NCBI RefSeq assembly: GCF_000245335.1
Contig: NZ_JH600279.1
Coordinates: 682,001 to 746,000 of the forward strand
Source of the DNA: Bacillus mojavensis RO-H-1 = KCTC 3706
GTDB lineage: Bacteria; Bacillota; Bacilli; Bacillales; Bacillaceae
DNA length: 64,000 nt
Direction: 5' to 3'
Shown piece after piece: positions 26,804 through 35,449 of the stretch. Under the pieces are notes generated by a model, which worked only from the letters and a program-made list of their open reading frames with translations, made no database searches and was not told the origin of the DNA. Within the stretch, counting starts at the first letter, position 1, and every line of letters starts with the position of its first letter. A program made the translations under genes and the position numbers.

Positions 26804-27322
26804 CTAATTTTCTTCTGGAAGCAGTCCTTTTTTCAATTCATCAGAAGAGCGTTCCCACAGGCCTTGGTCATGGTTTTTCAGAAATTCGCCAAGCACTCGC
26901 TTCGAGCTGTCATCCATTTGATCAATGATAATGTTCCGTTTCATCGATTTATCCATCAGATTCACATGCTCCGGCAGCGATTTGTAGCCTCTTCTGATGC
27001 TTCTGTCGACCGTCATTTCACAGGCTGTTACCCCTGCGTAATAAGGGCCCTCTTCTCTTCTGTCAATCGTCACCCATACAAGCCAGTATGGTTTGCCGTT
27101 TGGAACTTCTTCTTTATTAGGCAGAAATTTAATTCCTTTTTCAACGACGCTGCGGGCGTGCATCGCGCCGATGTCAACGAACGCTTCTTTTTCCTCTACA
27201 TCGACGAATACAGGGGAAATGTTATCAAGGCTGAGTGCCCCTACGCCGAATCCGCCGTGTCCGTCTGTCGGATCACTTTTGATAATATTAAACCCGATTG
27301 ATTTTTTCTTTTTTTCTTCCAT
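26804..27322 (-). CDS. ywhD: YwhD family protein
   Basis: A 172-residue cytoplasmic protein of the YwhD family, conserved in Bacillaceae and of unknown function. It begins with a lysine-rich stretch (MEEKKKKS), then a glycine-rich GHGGFGVGALSLDN segment. No known catalytic motif is evident. It lies directly downstream of ywhC with a 12-base gap, so the two are probably cotranscribed. Confidence 0.9.
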   Translation of the reverse strand: MEEKKKKSIGFNIIKSDPTDGHGGFGVGALSLDNISPVFVDVEEKEAFVDIGAMHARSVVEKGIKFLPNKEEVPNGKPYWLVWVTIDRREEGPYYAGVTACEMTVDRSIRRGYKSLPEHVNLMDKSMKRNIIIDQMDDSSKRVLGEFLKNHDQGLWERSSDELKKGLLPEEN

Positions 27323-27334
27323 GAGTTCTACCTC

Positions 27335-27994
27335 CTACAAAAGCGGTTGAAATATCGCTGAAAACAGCTGTAAAATCCGATCTCTTCCGGCATTTAGCAG
27401 TGGCCAAAGCACGTAGGATCCGAGCGGTGTCACAAACAGTACCAAAAAGACGATAAAGCCGTAGCTTTCCGCTTGCGTCATCTTGGCACGCGCCCCCGGC
27501 GGGACGAGATCTTCAATAATACGATAGCCATCGAGCGGCGGCAGCGGCAGCAGATTAAATAAAAACAGAACGAGGTTCAGCTGTATCCAGATTGAAAAGA
27601 ACTGATCCAGTCCTGTACTGAATGCCGCAAGCAGTTCCATTCCGTAAGCATGCATCAACACTAACAAAGAGAAACCGATAAACGCAAGAATCAGGTTACT
27701 GATCGGCCCGGCAATGGATACGAGTACGCCGGCCAAACGAGGTTTCTTAAAGAAACGGCGATTGACGGGAACAGGGCGAGCCCATCCAAAGCCGGCCACC
27801 AGAATCAAAATGGTTCCGAACGGATCAAGGTGTTTGATAGGATTCAACGTCAGTCTTCCTTCTCTTTTCGCCGTATTGTCACCAAATTTATATGCGACAT
27901 AGGCGTGAGCGAGCTCATGCATTGTAAACGAAACAATTAAAGTAATGACCAGATATGGCATTAGAGACAACGGATAATATAAAAAACGGTCCAA
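27335..27994 (-). CDS. ywhC: YwhC, site-2-type membrane metalloprotease
   Basis: A 219-residue intramembrane peptidase-like protein of family M50B. The zinc motif HELAH lies in the first hydrophobic region near residue 26. The second ligand region NLLPLPPLDGYR matches the conserved NPxPxxDG-type motif near residue 157. Five to six membrane spans are visible. The start is TTG at 27994, giving the B. subtilis length and following AAAGAGGG; a frame beginning 10 codons upstream is less likely. Substrate unknown. Confidence 0.9.
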   Translation of the reverse strand: MDRFLYYPLSLMPYLVITLIVSFTMHELAHAYVAYKFGDNTAKREGRLTLNPIKHLDPFGTILILVAGFGWARPVPVNRRFFKKPRLAGVLVSIAGPISNLILAFIGFSLLVLMHAYGMELLAAFSTGLDQFFSIWIQLNLVLFLFNLLPLPPLDGYRIIEDLVPPGARAKMTQAESYGFIVFLVLFVTPLGSYVLWPLLNAGRDRILQLFSAIFQPLL

Positions 27995-28103
27995 GTGAAA
28001 TGATCCCTCTTTCTGAAAATGCAAGAATTTACTTTATTCAGTATACTATAAGAAGCCTCTTTTCCTAAAGAGAGGAAAACGATATAAAGGAGGATTCACA
28101 CCT

Positions 28104-28292
28104 ATGCCATACGTAACCGTCAAAATGCTTGAAGGCCGTACAGACGAACAGAAACGCAATCTAGTTGAGAAAGTAACAGAAGCCGTGAAAGAAACGACCG
28201 GTGCCTCTGAAGAAAAAATTGTTGTCTTTATAGAAGAAATGAGAAAAGACCATTACGCGGTCGCAGGCAAACGCCTCAGCGATATGGAATAA
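28104..28292 (+). CDS. ywhB: 4-oxalocrotonate tautomerase family protein
   Basis: A 62-residue tautomerase subunit. After Met removal the N-terminus is Pro (PYVTVKML), the catalytic base of this superfamily, with the conserved arginine of GRTDEQKR near residue 11. It would act as a hexamer on enol/keto acids; B. subtilis YwhB has phenylpyruvate and 2-hydroxymuconate tautomerase activity in vitro, and its physiological substrate is unsettled. The start follows AAAGGAGGATTCACACCT. Single gene, divergent from ywhC, with its own terminator. Confidence 0.92.
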   Translation: MPYVTVKMLEGRTDEQKRNLVEKVTEAVKETTGASEEKIVVFIEEMRKDHYAVAGKRLSDME

Positions 28293-28300
28293 TCTTTTAT

Positions 28301-28328
28301 AAAGCCGGCGCTTCGCAAGCCGGCTTTT
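28301..28328. terminator. Terminator between ywhB and ywhA
   Basis: Stem AAAGCCGGC / GCCGGCTTT with loop GCTTCGCAA and T-run, between the convergent genes. Confidence 0.85.
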
Positions 28329-28334
28329 TCATCT

Positions 28335-28754
28335 CTATTTCGTCATTTTTTCAATAATGGCTAAAAACGATGCCTTCTCTTCGGCAGTTAAACGTTCAAA
28401 CATGCCGTCAATCAGCTGCTGGCGGTTTTGGATCATTTGAAGAGCCGCTGCCTGCCCCGATTCAGAAAGCGTAATCCATACGGTGCGGCGGTCATTGTTA
28501 TTTCTGGATCTCTCAATAAACCCTTCCTGCTCTAAGTGATTCAGAGCGGTTGTGGTGGCAGAGGGAGACAGTGTGACCTCCTTCAGAATATCCTTTATGG
28601 TGCAGCTCCCATGTCTGTATATGATCCGCAGAATAAATCCTCTTACATTATTCACGTGTTTTGGAACGGTGGCTTCATCTAATTGCTTCGTGCTTTTCAA
28701 ATATTTTGTAAGTGCGTGATCCAGCAAATTTGCTTCCAGTTTGTCATGGTCCAT
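28335..28754 (-). CDS. ywhA: MarR family transcription regulator YwhA
   Basis: A 139-residue winged helix-turn-helix protein of the MarR type. The recognition region is CTIKDILKEVTLSPSATTTALNHLEQEG, and the wing carries the conserved DxR signature (NNDRRTVWITLSESG). The start is the ATG 8 bases after GGGG (MDHDKLEANL); an upstream in-frame ATG adding 10 residues lacks a ribosome site. It may repress itself, since a short inverted repeat lies at the predicted transcription start. Target genes are unknown. Confidence 0.88.
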   Translation of the reverse strand: MDHDKLEANLLDHALTKYLKSTKQLDEATVPKHVNNVRGFILRIIYRHGSCTIKDILKEVTLSPSATTTALNHLEQEGFIERSRNNNDRRTVWITLSESGQAAALQMIQNRQQLIDGMFERLTAEEKASFLAIIEKMTK

Positions 28755-28786
28755 GTAGATTTCCCCATTTCGAGATGCATTCATAA

Positions 28787-28842
28787 CATACGAACGATAT
28801 GATTTACTTATTATTTTACTGATACCAGACAGGGAAAGTCAA
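28787..28842 (-). promoter_or_regulatory. ywhA promoter with possible MarR operator
   Basis: TTGACT (28837-28842), an 18-base spacer and TAAAAT (28813-28818) on the minus strand. The partial inverted repeat CATACGAACGATATG (28787-28801) spans the expected start point. The promoter match is good; the operator is speculative. Confidence 0.5.
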
Positions 28843-28873
28843 AAAAGCAAACAGCGAATTCGCAACTTTTCTC

Positions 28874-30790
28874 CTACATGCTTCGATTTTTCACCTGTTT
28901 GACAATATTCTCTTTAAATACCTGAAAAGGAACTTGTTCACTCTTCTGATGTCCGAACTGACGGACGTTTACCGCCCTTTCATTCACTTCCTGATCCCCA
29001 AGCACCAGCATATACGGGATTTTCTGCATCTGTGATTCTCTGATTTTGTAGCCAAGCTTTTCATTGCGTTCATCAATATTGGCCCTTATCCCGAGCCGCT
29101 TTAGCTCACTCTGCACTTTTTCGCAGTAGTCCATATGAACGTGAGAAACCGGTATAATGTGGACCTGCGTCGGCGCAAGCCAGACTGGGAAAGCTCCACC
29201 AAAATGCTCGATCAAAATGCCGAAGAAACGGTCAATTGAGCCGAATACCGCCCTGTGAATGACGACGGGACGAACCTTTTCATTGTGCTCATTTATATAT
29301 GTTAAATCGAATTTTTCCGGCATCTGAAAATCAAGCTGGATTGTGGCGCATTGGTGGCTCCGTTTCAGAGCGTCTTTAATATGAAAATCGATTTTCGCTC
29401 CGTAAAACGCTCCATCCCCTGCGTTTACTTCATAAGGAAGACCCAGGTCCTCAAGGACGTGTTTCAAGGCGTTTTCAGACATTTCCCACACGCTGTCTTC
29501 ACCTGATGAATCCTCAGGGCGAGTGGAAAGTTCAACCGTATACTCGAAACCGAATGTGCGGTATACCTCGTCAATCAGCCGAATGGCTTCTTTGATTTCA
29601 CTCTCGATTTGATCTTCCCGAACAAAGATATGTGCGTCATCCTGGCAGAACGTCCGGACGCGGAGCATTCCGTTTAGAGCACCGCTGTATTCATGGCGGT
29701 GCACCTGGCCGAACTCCGCCATACGAATCGGCAGATCCCGATAAGAGTACAGGCTGTTTTTAAAGATGAGCATATGGCCAGGGCAATTCATCGGCTTCAT
29801 TGCAAATGCAGTATCATCTACTTCTGAAAAATACATATTGTCGCGATAGTGGTCCCAGTGCCCCGACTGCTCCCATAACCGCTGATTCATCATAAACGGC
29901 GTACGCACCTCGGCGTAGCCGGCATTTGTTTGCAGCTCACGCGAAAAGCGTTCCAGCTCATTGCGGACAATCTGCCCTTTTGGCAAATAAAACGGCATTC
30001 CCGGGGCTTCTTCCGAGAACATAAACAGCTCTAATTGTTTTCCCAGCTTGCGGTGATCCCGTTTCGCTGCTTCTTCCAGCATATGCAGATGCGCCTCAAG
30101 ATCTTTTTTCTTTTGAAACGCAATACCGTACACCCGCTGAAGGACTTCATTTTGGCTGTCTCCTCGCCAATAAGCACCTGACACCCGTGTTAATTTGAAC
30201 GCCTTGATCATTCCTGTTGAAGGAAGATGCGGCCCGCGGCACAGGTCAACAAATTCTCCCTGCTGATACAGCGTAATGTTCTCCCCGCGTGGAATGTCTT
30301 TCAAAATCTCCAGCTTAAACGGCTCGCCTTTTCCTGCAAAAAGCGCTTCAGCCTCCTCGTAAGAAACCTCTATTCGCTTGATATTCATATTTTCGTTTAT
30401 AATATGCTTCATCTCTTTTTCGATGGCCTCTACATCTCCGGAAGTCAGACTCCGATCAAGCTTCATATCATAATAAAATCCGTCTTCAATGACAGGCCCT
30501 ATTCCCAAGGACACTTCGCCGTACAGCCGTTTCACTGCCTGAGCCAGCACATGCGCTGATGTATGGCGAAGCACCTGTAAGCCTTCTGGAGAATCCAGTG
30601 TGATAATTGAAAGCTCAGCATCTTCCTCCAGCTTAAAGCTGACATCAACGAGCCGGCCATTAACCTGTCCCGCTGCTGCTTTCTTTTCCAGACTGGAGCT
30701 GATGGACGCAGCCACCTCTTTGACTGTAGTGCCTTTCGGATATTCCTTTACCTGTCCGTCCGGAAGCTGAATACTTACATGTTTACTCAT
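28874..30790 (-). CDS. thrZ: Inducible threonyl-tRNA synthetase
   Basis: The second, normally silent threonyl-tRNA synthetase of B. subtilis, induced on threonine starvation. The 638 residues contain an N-terminal TGS domain (about 1-65). An editing domain (about 66-225, HTSAHVLAQAV and the CRGPHLPSTG zinc-like motif) follows. The class II catalytic core has motif 2 RMAEFGQVHRHEYSGAL and motif 3-region VVIHRAVFGSIDRFFGIL. A C-terminal anticodon-binding domain follows. The start is the ATG 8 bases after AAGGAG; a GTG three codons earlier overlaps the ribosome site. Expression is controlled by the three T-box leaders upstream. Confidence 0.95.
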   Translation of the reverse strand: MSKHVSIQLPDGQVKEYPKGTTVKEVAASISSSLEKKAAAGQVNGRLVDVSFKLEEDAELSIITLDSPEGLQVLRHTSAHVLAQAVKRLYGEVSLGIGPVIEDGFYYDMKLDRSLTSGDVEAIEKEMKHIINENMNIKRIEVSYEEAEALFAGKGEPFKLEILKDIPRGENITLYQQGEFVDLCRGPHLPSTGMIKAFKLTRVSGAYWRGDSQNEVLQRVYGIAFQKKKDLEAHLHMLEEAAKRDHRKLGKQLELFMFSEEAPGMPFYLPKGQIVRNELERFSRELQTNAGYAEVRTPFMMNQRLWEQSGHWDHYRDNMYFSEVDDTAFAMKPMNCPGHMLIFKNSLYSYRDLPIRMAEFGQVHRHEYSGALNGMLRVRTFCQDDAHIFVREDQIESEIKEAIRLIDEVYRTFGFEYTVELSTRPEDSSGEDSVWEMSENALKHVLEDLGLPYEVNAGDGAFYGAKIDFHIKDALKRSHQCATIQLDFQMPEKFDLTYINEHNEKVRPVVIHRAVFGSIDRFFGILIEHFGGAFPVWLAPTQVHIIPVSHVHMDYCEKVQSELKRLGIRANIDERNEKLGYKIRESQMQKIPYMLVLGDQEVNERAVNVRQFGHQKSEQVPFQVFKENIVKQVKNRSM

Positions 30791-30822
30791 TTCAAACACT
30801 CCTTATTAATCATTGTATATAA

Positions 30823-31050
30823 AAAAACACACCCGTCCCTCTGTAAGGGACGAGTGTGTAATTAACCCGTGGTTCCACCCAAGTTCCCAACGAACATTTA
30901 TGTTCATCGGCTCGGTGCTATAACGCAGCATCAACGGCATTGGATACTGATTGTTCCCCAATGCTGCTCCAAGGCGGTAAATGATATCCCTAAGCTGGGA
31001 AGCTCGCACCTTTCCTTCCCTCTCTGAAAACCGTAAATATCATTCATGTC
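30823..31050 (-). promoter_or_regulatory. T-box riboswitch leader 3 (proximal) of thrZ
   Basis: The minus strand carries the conserved T-box sequence TTGGGTGGAACCACGGGTTA (30864-30883), followed by a long terminator stem ACACTCGTCCCT / AGGGACGGGTGTGT and T-run (30823-30859). Lower Stem I arms ATGATAT / ATATCAT enclose the specifier region; the codon ACC (Thr) is exposed at 30976-30978. Uncharged tRNA-Thr binding would favour the antiterminator. Confidence 0.85.
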
Positions 31051-31078
31051 CTTTTCATCGCATTTCTATATTTATATA

Positions 31079-31305
31079 AAAAAACACACCCGTCCCTCTG
31101 TAAGGGACGAGTGTGTGATTAACCCGTGGTTCCACCCAAGTTCCCAACGAACGTTCATGTTCATTGGCTCGGTGCTGTAACGCAGCATAAACGGCATTGG
31201 ATACTGACTGTTCCCCAACGCTGCTCCAAGGCGGTAAATGATATTCCTAAGCTGGGAAGTTCGCACCTTTTCTTCCCTCTCTGAAAACCGTAAATATCAT
31301 TCATG
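31079..31305 (-). promoter_or_regulatory. T-box riboswitch leader 2 (middle) of thrZ
   Basis: Near-identical tandem copy of leader 3, differing at scattered positions. Terminator stem with T-run at 31079-31116, T-box sequence TTGGGTGGAACCACGGGTTA at about 31121-31140, and ACC specifier at 31233-31235. It must be read through before leader 3. Confidence 0.85.
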
Positions 31306-31336
31306 TCCTTTTCATCGCATTTATTGACTCATATAA

Positions 31337-31565
31337 AAAAACACATCCATCCCTCGCAAGGGACGAATGTGTTAATATTCGTGGTTCCACCCAAATTCCC
31401 AACAAACATACATGTTCGTCGGCTCGGTGCTGTAACGCAGCATGACGGTATCAGATACTTGATTTCCCCGATACGGCTCAAAGGCGGTAAGCTGCTTTCT
31501 CTGCGTTAGGAAGATTTCAGCTGGTCCTTCCCTCTCTGGAAACCGTAAAAAGCATCTCATGTCCT
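31337..31565 (-). promoter_or_regulatory. T-box riboswitch leader 1 (distal) of thrZ
   Basis: The first and most diverged copy. T-box sequence TTTGGGTGGAACCACGAATA at about 31376-31395, terminator stem at 31341-31372 with T-run, and Stem I arms TGCTTT / AAAGCA. ACC specifier at 31486-31488. Together the three leaders give strong, multi-step control of thrZ, as known in B. subtilis. Confidence 0.82.
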
Positions 31566-31594
31566 TATCAGTGCCTGTTTCAATAATTTCATAT

Positions 31595-31623
31595 ATCTTA
31601 CTATAAATTCCTTGAAAAGACAA
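31595..31623 (-). promoter_or_regulatory. Sigma-A promoter of thrZ
   Basis: TTGTCT (31618-31623), 17-base spacer and TAAGAT (31595-31600) on the minus strand, about 25-30 bases upstream of T-box leader 1. It lies in the few bases beyond the mmr stop; no separate terminator for mmr is seen, so mmr transcripts could also enter the T-box region. Confidence 0.6.
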
Positions 31624-31632
31624 TGGACGATT

Positions 31633-33030
31633 TTAAGATGATGCAGAAGCGGATGTTTCTTTATGAAAAGTCAGAAACCGCCACACAAGGAATGCGGCAA
31701 GACTGTATGCCGCGCCCATCATCAAAAACGTAAACCCAGCTCCGGCGTACCAAGTGGCGGACAGATGAATGACCATTCCGGAAACCGCCACGCCAACCAA
31801 TGCCCCGATTTGCCGGTTGGCATTTAAAGCTGCTCCTGCGATATTTGCATGCTCCTGTCCCGCTGTCTTCATAATCACAGCCGTCATGGCAGGAACCGTA
31901 ATGCCAACACCAAGATTCATAGCAGATGTCAGAACCGCAAGCTGCCAGTAAGGCAAATCCGGAGAAACCATGACAAATAGCAGCAATGCCATGATGCAGC
32001 TGACAACCATTGAAACAAACATAAGAAGCCCCGCTTCAAAACGGTTCGCCAGCCGGGCAAACAGCAGATTTCCGACCACAAAGACAGCCATCATCGGCAA
32101 TAGTTCGACTCCCGCTAAAAAGGAACTTGCGCCTCTCGCTTCCTGCAAAAATAGACTGAGCATAAACATGCCGCCGAAAAGAGCAAAATTCAGCAAAAAC
32201 CCAACGAACTGCGCTGCCGAGAAACGTCCGTTTTTATATAATGACGCAGGCAGAATAGATGTTGCCGAAAAAATTTCTCTCAGAATAAAAAGCACAAACG
32301 CCAAAACGGCCGCTGCGAAAGCACCGAGAATGGAGGGCGAACTCCAGCCTATTGAAGCGCCCTGTATCAGCGCAAATGAAAGAAATCCGAGAGCCGCCAT
32401 TCCAAGCAGATGCCCTGTGATATTCACCCGGCTGCCTTTTCCCGGGAAACTGCTGAGCGTTCGATAGGCGCAAATAAGCGCCACAACCCCTAACGGCACA
32501 TTGATCAGAAAAATACTCTGCCAGCCTGCCGCATTCACCAGAACACCGCCGATAAAAGGCCCCAGTCCGGAGGCGGCGGAGACGAGAGCGGCCCACAAGC
32601 CAAACATTTTGGCCCGTACCCGTTCATCGGGGTAAGAGGCAGCCAAAAGGCTGAGTGAACTCGGCATAAACAAAGCTGCGCCAAGTCCCTGCAATAGACG
32701 GCCTGCGATCAGCATTTGGCCATTTGCTGCTACAGCGCATAGACAAGAGGCAAGAACAAAAACGGCCAAACCCAGTATATAAATCGTCTTTGAGCCGTAA
32801 CGATCAGCCAGCGCGCCGCCGGCAAGCAGAAGCGAAGCAAATGTAAGCATGTACCCGTCTACAACCCACGTCACACCTGAAAGTGAAAGGGAAAGAGCGT
32901 TTTTCATATCAGCAATAGCAACATTCACCACAGTCACATCAAGCGTAGCCATAAGAAAACCGAGAGCGAGCACGATTAATACTGAGATGCCTGTTGATCC
33001 TGATTGATGTAATAGCCCGCTGTTTTTCAT
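31633..33030 (-). CDS. mmr: Mmr, MFS drug-efflux protein (methylenomycin A resistance type)
   Basis: A 465-residue drug:proton antiporter of the DHA2 (14-spanner) class. Motif C-like and family motifs LDVTVVNVAIADM in TM1, GGALADRYGSKTIY after TM2 and GPFIGGVLVNAAGWQSIFLINVP in TM5-6 are visible. The start is the ATG 8 bases after AAAGGG; earlier in-frame starts crowd the ribosome site. The start overlaps the ywgB stop, so mmr is translationally coupled to that regulator gene. Substrate not known for this organism. Confidence 0.92.
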   Translation of the reverse strand: MKNSGLLHQSGSTGISVLIVLALGFLMATLDVTVVNVAIADMKNALSLSLSGVTWVVDGYMLTFASLLLAGGALADRYGSKTIYILGLAVFVLASCLCAVAANGQMLIAGRLLQGLGAALFMPSSLSLLAASYPDERVRAKMFGLWAALVSAASGLGPFIGGVLVNAAGWQSIFLINVPLGVVALICAYRTLSSFPGKGSRVNITGHLLGMAALGFLSFALIQGASIGWSSPSILGAFAAAVLAFVLFILREIFSATSILPASLYKNGRFSAAQFVGFLLNFALFGGMFMLSLFLQEARGASSFLAGVELLPMMAVFVVGNLLFARLANRFEAGLLMFVSMVVSCIMALLLFVMVSPDLPYWQLAVLTSAMNLGVGITVPAMTAVIMKTAGQEHANIAGAALNANRQIGALVGVAVSGMVIHLSATWYAGAGFTFLMMGAAYSLAAFLVWRFLTFHKETSASASS

Positions 33031-33499
33031 TGCCATTGCCCTTTCAGCTGATGATTTACCCAATCATCGATTTTTTTAAGGTCATAAAGCTCCCCAATTC
33101 TGTTCATGACACCCTGCAAGGTTTCTTCCTTCATGAGCGAAGCCCATTTATGCTCAATTTCCCCCATTACCGTTTCCAGCACACAGGGATCTCCGCTCTC
33201 AAATACAGATGGCAAAAGACCTTTCCCTTGATACATGGAACCTCTTCCTTCAACAGCTTGATAGACATCATAGAGGGTAATCTCCGTCAAAGGCTTCGTT
33301 ATCGTAAAGCCACCCTTCGTTCCTGGTATAGATTCTGCCAAACCAGCCTGCACCAAAGTTCTCATCAGCTTTTCAGATAAGACGGAGACATGTGCAAGCG
33401 CTGGCTGATCGCCTCTGATGTTAAAGAGGCCTGCACAGGCAGCCGTGACAGTAACAGCAGTACAGAAACTCCCTGCTCCATTCCCGATTTCATTTTCAT
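33027..33499 (-). pseudogene. ywgB: Rrf2 family regulator ywgB, disrupted by a one-base frameshift
   Basis: The gene encodes an Rrf2-type winged helix regulator that presumably represses the ywgB-mmr operon. The frame from the ATG at 33499 (after GGGAG) reads MKMKSGMEQGVSVLLLLS and continues into SPSYLK, then hits TGA. The family continuation KLMRTLVQAGLAES-GTKGGF resumes in another frame through to the stop at 33027. Restoring one A in the AAAA run at 33370-33373 joins the two frames as SYLKKLMRTL. About 45 residues precede and 112 follow the break. Either a real single-base loss or a homopolymer sequencing error. The operator upstream remains intact. Confidence 0.85.
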
Positions 33500-33521
33500 T
33501 ATGCTCACTCCCACCTTATTA

Positions 33522-33566
33522 TGGATAACTATTATCCACAATAGATCTCTTAGCAGGATTTGTCAA
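33522..33566 (-). promoter_or_regulatory. ywgB-mmr promoter with palindromic operator
   Basis: TTGACA (33561-33566), 17-base spacer and TATTGT (33538-33543) on the minus strand make a strong sigma-A promoter. Immediately downstream, across the expected start point, is the perfect inverted repeat TGGATAA-cta-TTATCCA (33522-33538), a good candidate operator for YwgB. Confidence 0.75.
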
Positions 33567-33570
33567 TAAA

Positions 33571-33603
33571 AAAAGCAAAAGAAACGTTTCGTTTCTTTTG
33601 CTT
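33571..33603 (-). terminator. Terminator downstream of ywfO-ywgA
   Basis: Stem AAGCAAAAGAAAC / GTTTCTTTTGCTT with a 5-base loop, T-run on the minus strand; it lies between the ywgA stop and the ywgB promoter. Confidence 0.8.
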
Positions 33604-33610
33604 GGTATGG

Positions 33611-34111
33611 TTAACACATCTGCTTCAGCTCTTCTATGTATTGAAGCGCTTCGTCATATTCTTCATTGGTATACTTTTGCTTGCTTTTGATTGTAAATAC
33701 TTTTTCTTTCTTTTCCTCATCCTCAAGCCCGTCAAAGTATAGAATCGTGGAGACCAGCTCTAAAAACCGTGATGAACGGCTGTTTACACTGTCAATATAG
33801 CGCTTGATATCAGGCATATCAAGATCGGCGTGGTCTAAAAACGCGGAGCCCGTCTCTGTCAGCGAATAACGGTATTGAAAGTAGCCGCCCTTTTTTTCCT
33901 TTACCTCATGCAGGAATCCAAGGTTGCACAGCTCTTCAATTTGGAGCGTCAGTTCCTCCGAATACGGCCCGTAAAAATGAAAATCATATTTCTCATAGAA
34001 AGGAAACTGCATTTTCTTCGCAATATAAATCATTTTTTGCAGCTTCTTTCGCCCGATGATTTCTCCAGAATCCGAGAACACCTTCATCAGTTTTGCATGT
34101 TCTTTCAACAA
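33611..34111 (-). CDS. ywgA: YwgA, conserved hypothetical protein
   Basis: A 166-residue soluble protein conserved in Bacillus next to ywfO; no enzymatic motif is recognised. The sequence (KLQKMIYIAKKMQFPF, FHFYGPYSEELTLQIEELCNLGFLHE) has a winged-helix-like pattern, and resembles the type of fold found in YwgA/phage antirepressor-like proteins, but this is a guess. The start is the TTG after AAAAGGAGATGTCGGGAAT; an ATG 11 codons upstream has no such site. It follows ywfO by about 37 bases in the same operon. Confidence 0.85.
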   Translation of the reverse strand: MLKEHAKLMKVFSDSGEIIGRKKLQKMIYIAKKMQFPFYEKYDFHFYGPYSEELTLQIEELCNLGFLHEVKEKKGGYFQYRYSLTETGSAFLDHADLDMPDIKRYIDSVNSRSSRFLELVSTILYFDGLEDEEKKEKVFTIKSKQKYTNEEYDEALQYIEELKQMC

Positions 34112-34147
34112 ATTCCCGACATCTCCTTTTTCCTTCTTTACCAATTT

Positions 34148-35449
34148 CTATGTCAGTCCCAGCAGCTGCCGGATTTTCATTTTCGCTTCCGGGTGTTCAG
34201 AGCCGTCACAAATCAGGTCCTTCGGATAGTACAGCTTATGATCCGTCCGCCGCTTTCCGGAGATAGATTCCACAATAGCCGACTGTCTGGACAGCTCTTT
34301 AATTTGGCCGTTTTGCGTCAAGAGATGGATCGGCAAACGCTCCTCTTCCTCTCCTGGACGGTAAAAGTCGTATGGCAGATCTGAAGAAGAATCCACGACC
34401 AAATAATAGCTCGGATCGATTCCAGCCTCTTTGAATAATGAGGTCAGCTCAAAATAGGCCGACATCTCTTCATTCGGATTAAATTCAACGTATTGGAACA
34501 GCTGGCGGTTAATGAATCTGCGGCACAAATCGGATAAAATCGGGTCTTCTTCATCCTCCCAGGCCTGGAAGTAATACAAAATAATAGATTCATCCAGCTT
34601 CAAATAATCCTCCAGCGTCAGTTTCCCTTCAAAAATAGAATAAAAATGAACCGGAGCATGAGTGAACACATAACCTTCATCATGGAGCTGCTTCGCTCTG
34701 TGGAGAATCTTCGTTAAAATAACCTCCGCGCTTCTCGTCACTGGGTGGAAATAGACCTGCCAGTACATTTGGTAGCGGCTCATGATATAGTCTTCTACAG
34801 CGTGCATTCCGCTTTGTTTAATGACGATCTGATCCTCACGAGGGCGCATTACCCGGAGAATCCGCTCCATGTCAAAATGGCCGTAGCTGACGCCTGTATA
34901 GTAAGCGTCGCGCTGCAGATAATCCATGCGGTCCGCGTCAATCTGACTCGAAATCAGGCTGACCACTTGTTTGTTTTTATATGTTTTGGCAATGACTTCA
35001 GCAACATCCTGCGGGAAACGCGGGCTCACCTTTCTGAGCACCTGGTTAACCTCTGTGTCTCCCAAAATGATATCTCTTGTAAAATCTTCGTGGTCAAGAT
35101 GAAAGACTTTCTCAAATGAATGCGAGAACGGCCCGTGCCCGAGATCATGAAGCAGCGCCGCGGACAAACAGAGTTCGCGCTCACTGTCATCCCATTCAGG
35201 ACGGCCTTTAAAGACATCATCAACCATTCTCCTGACAATTTCGTAGACACCGAGAGAATGGTTGAACCGGCTGTGCTCAGCGCCATGGAACGTCAAATAC
35301 GTCGTGCCGAGCTGCTTGATTCTGCGGAGACGCTGAAATTCGCGGGTTCCGATAAGATCCCATATCAGCTTGTCCCGTACATGAACATAGCGGTGCACCG
35401 GATCTTTAAACACTTTTTCTTCTGATAATTTTCCATTTGGATACGCCAT
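34148..35449 (-). CDS. ywfO: YwfO, HD-domain dNTP triphosphohydrolase-like protein
   Basis: A 433-residue HD-superfamily phosphohydrolase related to dNTP triphosphohydrolases (SAMHD1/EF1143 group). Metal-ligand residues are visible: His in HGAEHSRFNHSLG, the HD pair in LLHDLGHGPFSHSFE near residue 105, and the later Asp in SSQIDADRMDYLQRD near residue 173. It probably hydrolyses dNTPs to nucleosides and triphosphate in the cytoplasm. The start is the ATG after AGAGGGAATGACG; a start two codons earlier is also in frame. It forms an operon with ywgA. Confidence 0.9.
   Translation of the reverse strand: MAYPNGKLSEEKVFKDPVHRYVHVRDKLIWDLIGTREFQRLRRIKQLGTTYLTFHGAEHSRFNHSLGVYEIVRRMVDDVFKGRPEWDDSERELCLSAALLHDLGHGPFSHSFEKVFHLDHEDFTRDIILGDTEVNQVLRKVSPRFPQDVAEVIAKTYKNKQVVSLISSQIDADRMDYLQRDAYYTGVSYGHFDMERILRVMRPREDQIVIKQSGMHAVEDYIMSRYQMYWQVYFHPVTRSAEVILTKILHRAKQLHDEGYVFTHAPVHFYSIFEGKLTLEDYLKLDESIILYYFQAWEDEEDPILSDLCRRFINRQLFQYVEFNPNEEMSAYFELTSLFKEAGIDPSYYLVVDSSSDLPYDFYRPGEEEERLPIHLLTQNGQIKELSRQSAIVESISGKRRTDHKLYYPKDLICDGSEHPEAKMKIRQLLGLT

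Noticed and set aside
30806-31266. Two similar 64-67-residue ORFs (MRxSQLRxIIYRLGAALG)
   Set aside because: They are translations of the duplicated T-box leaders, not genes.
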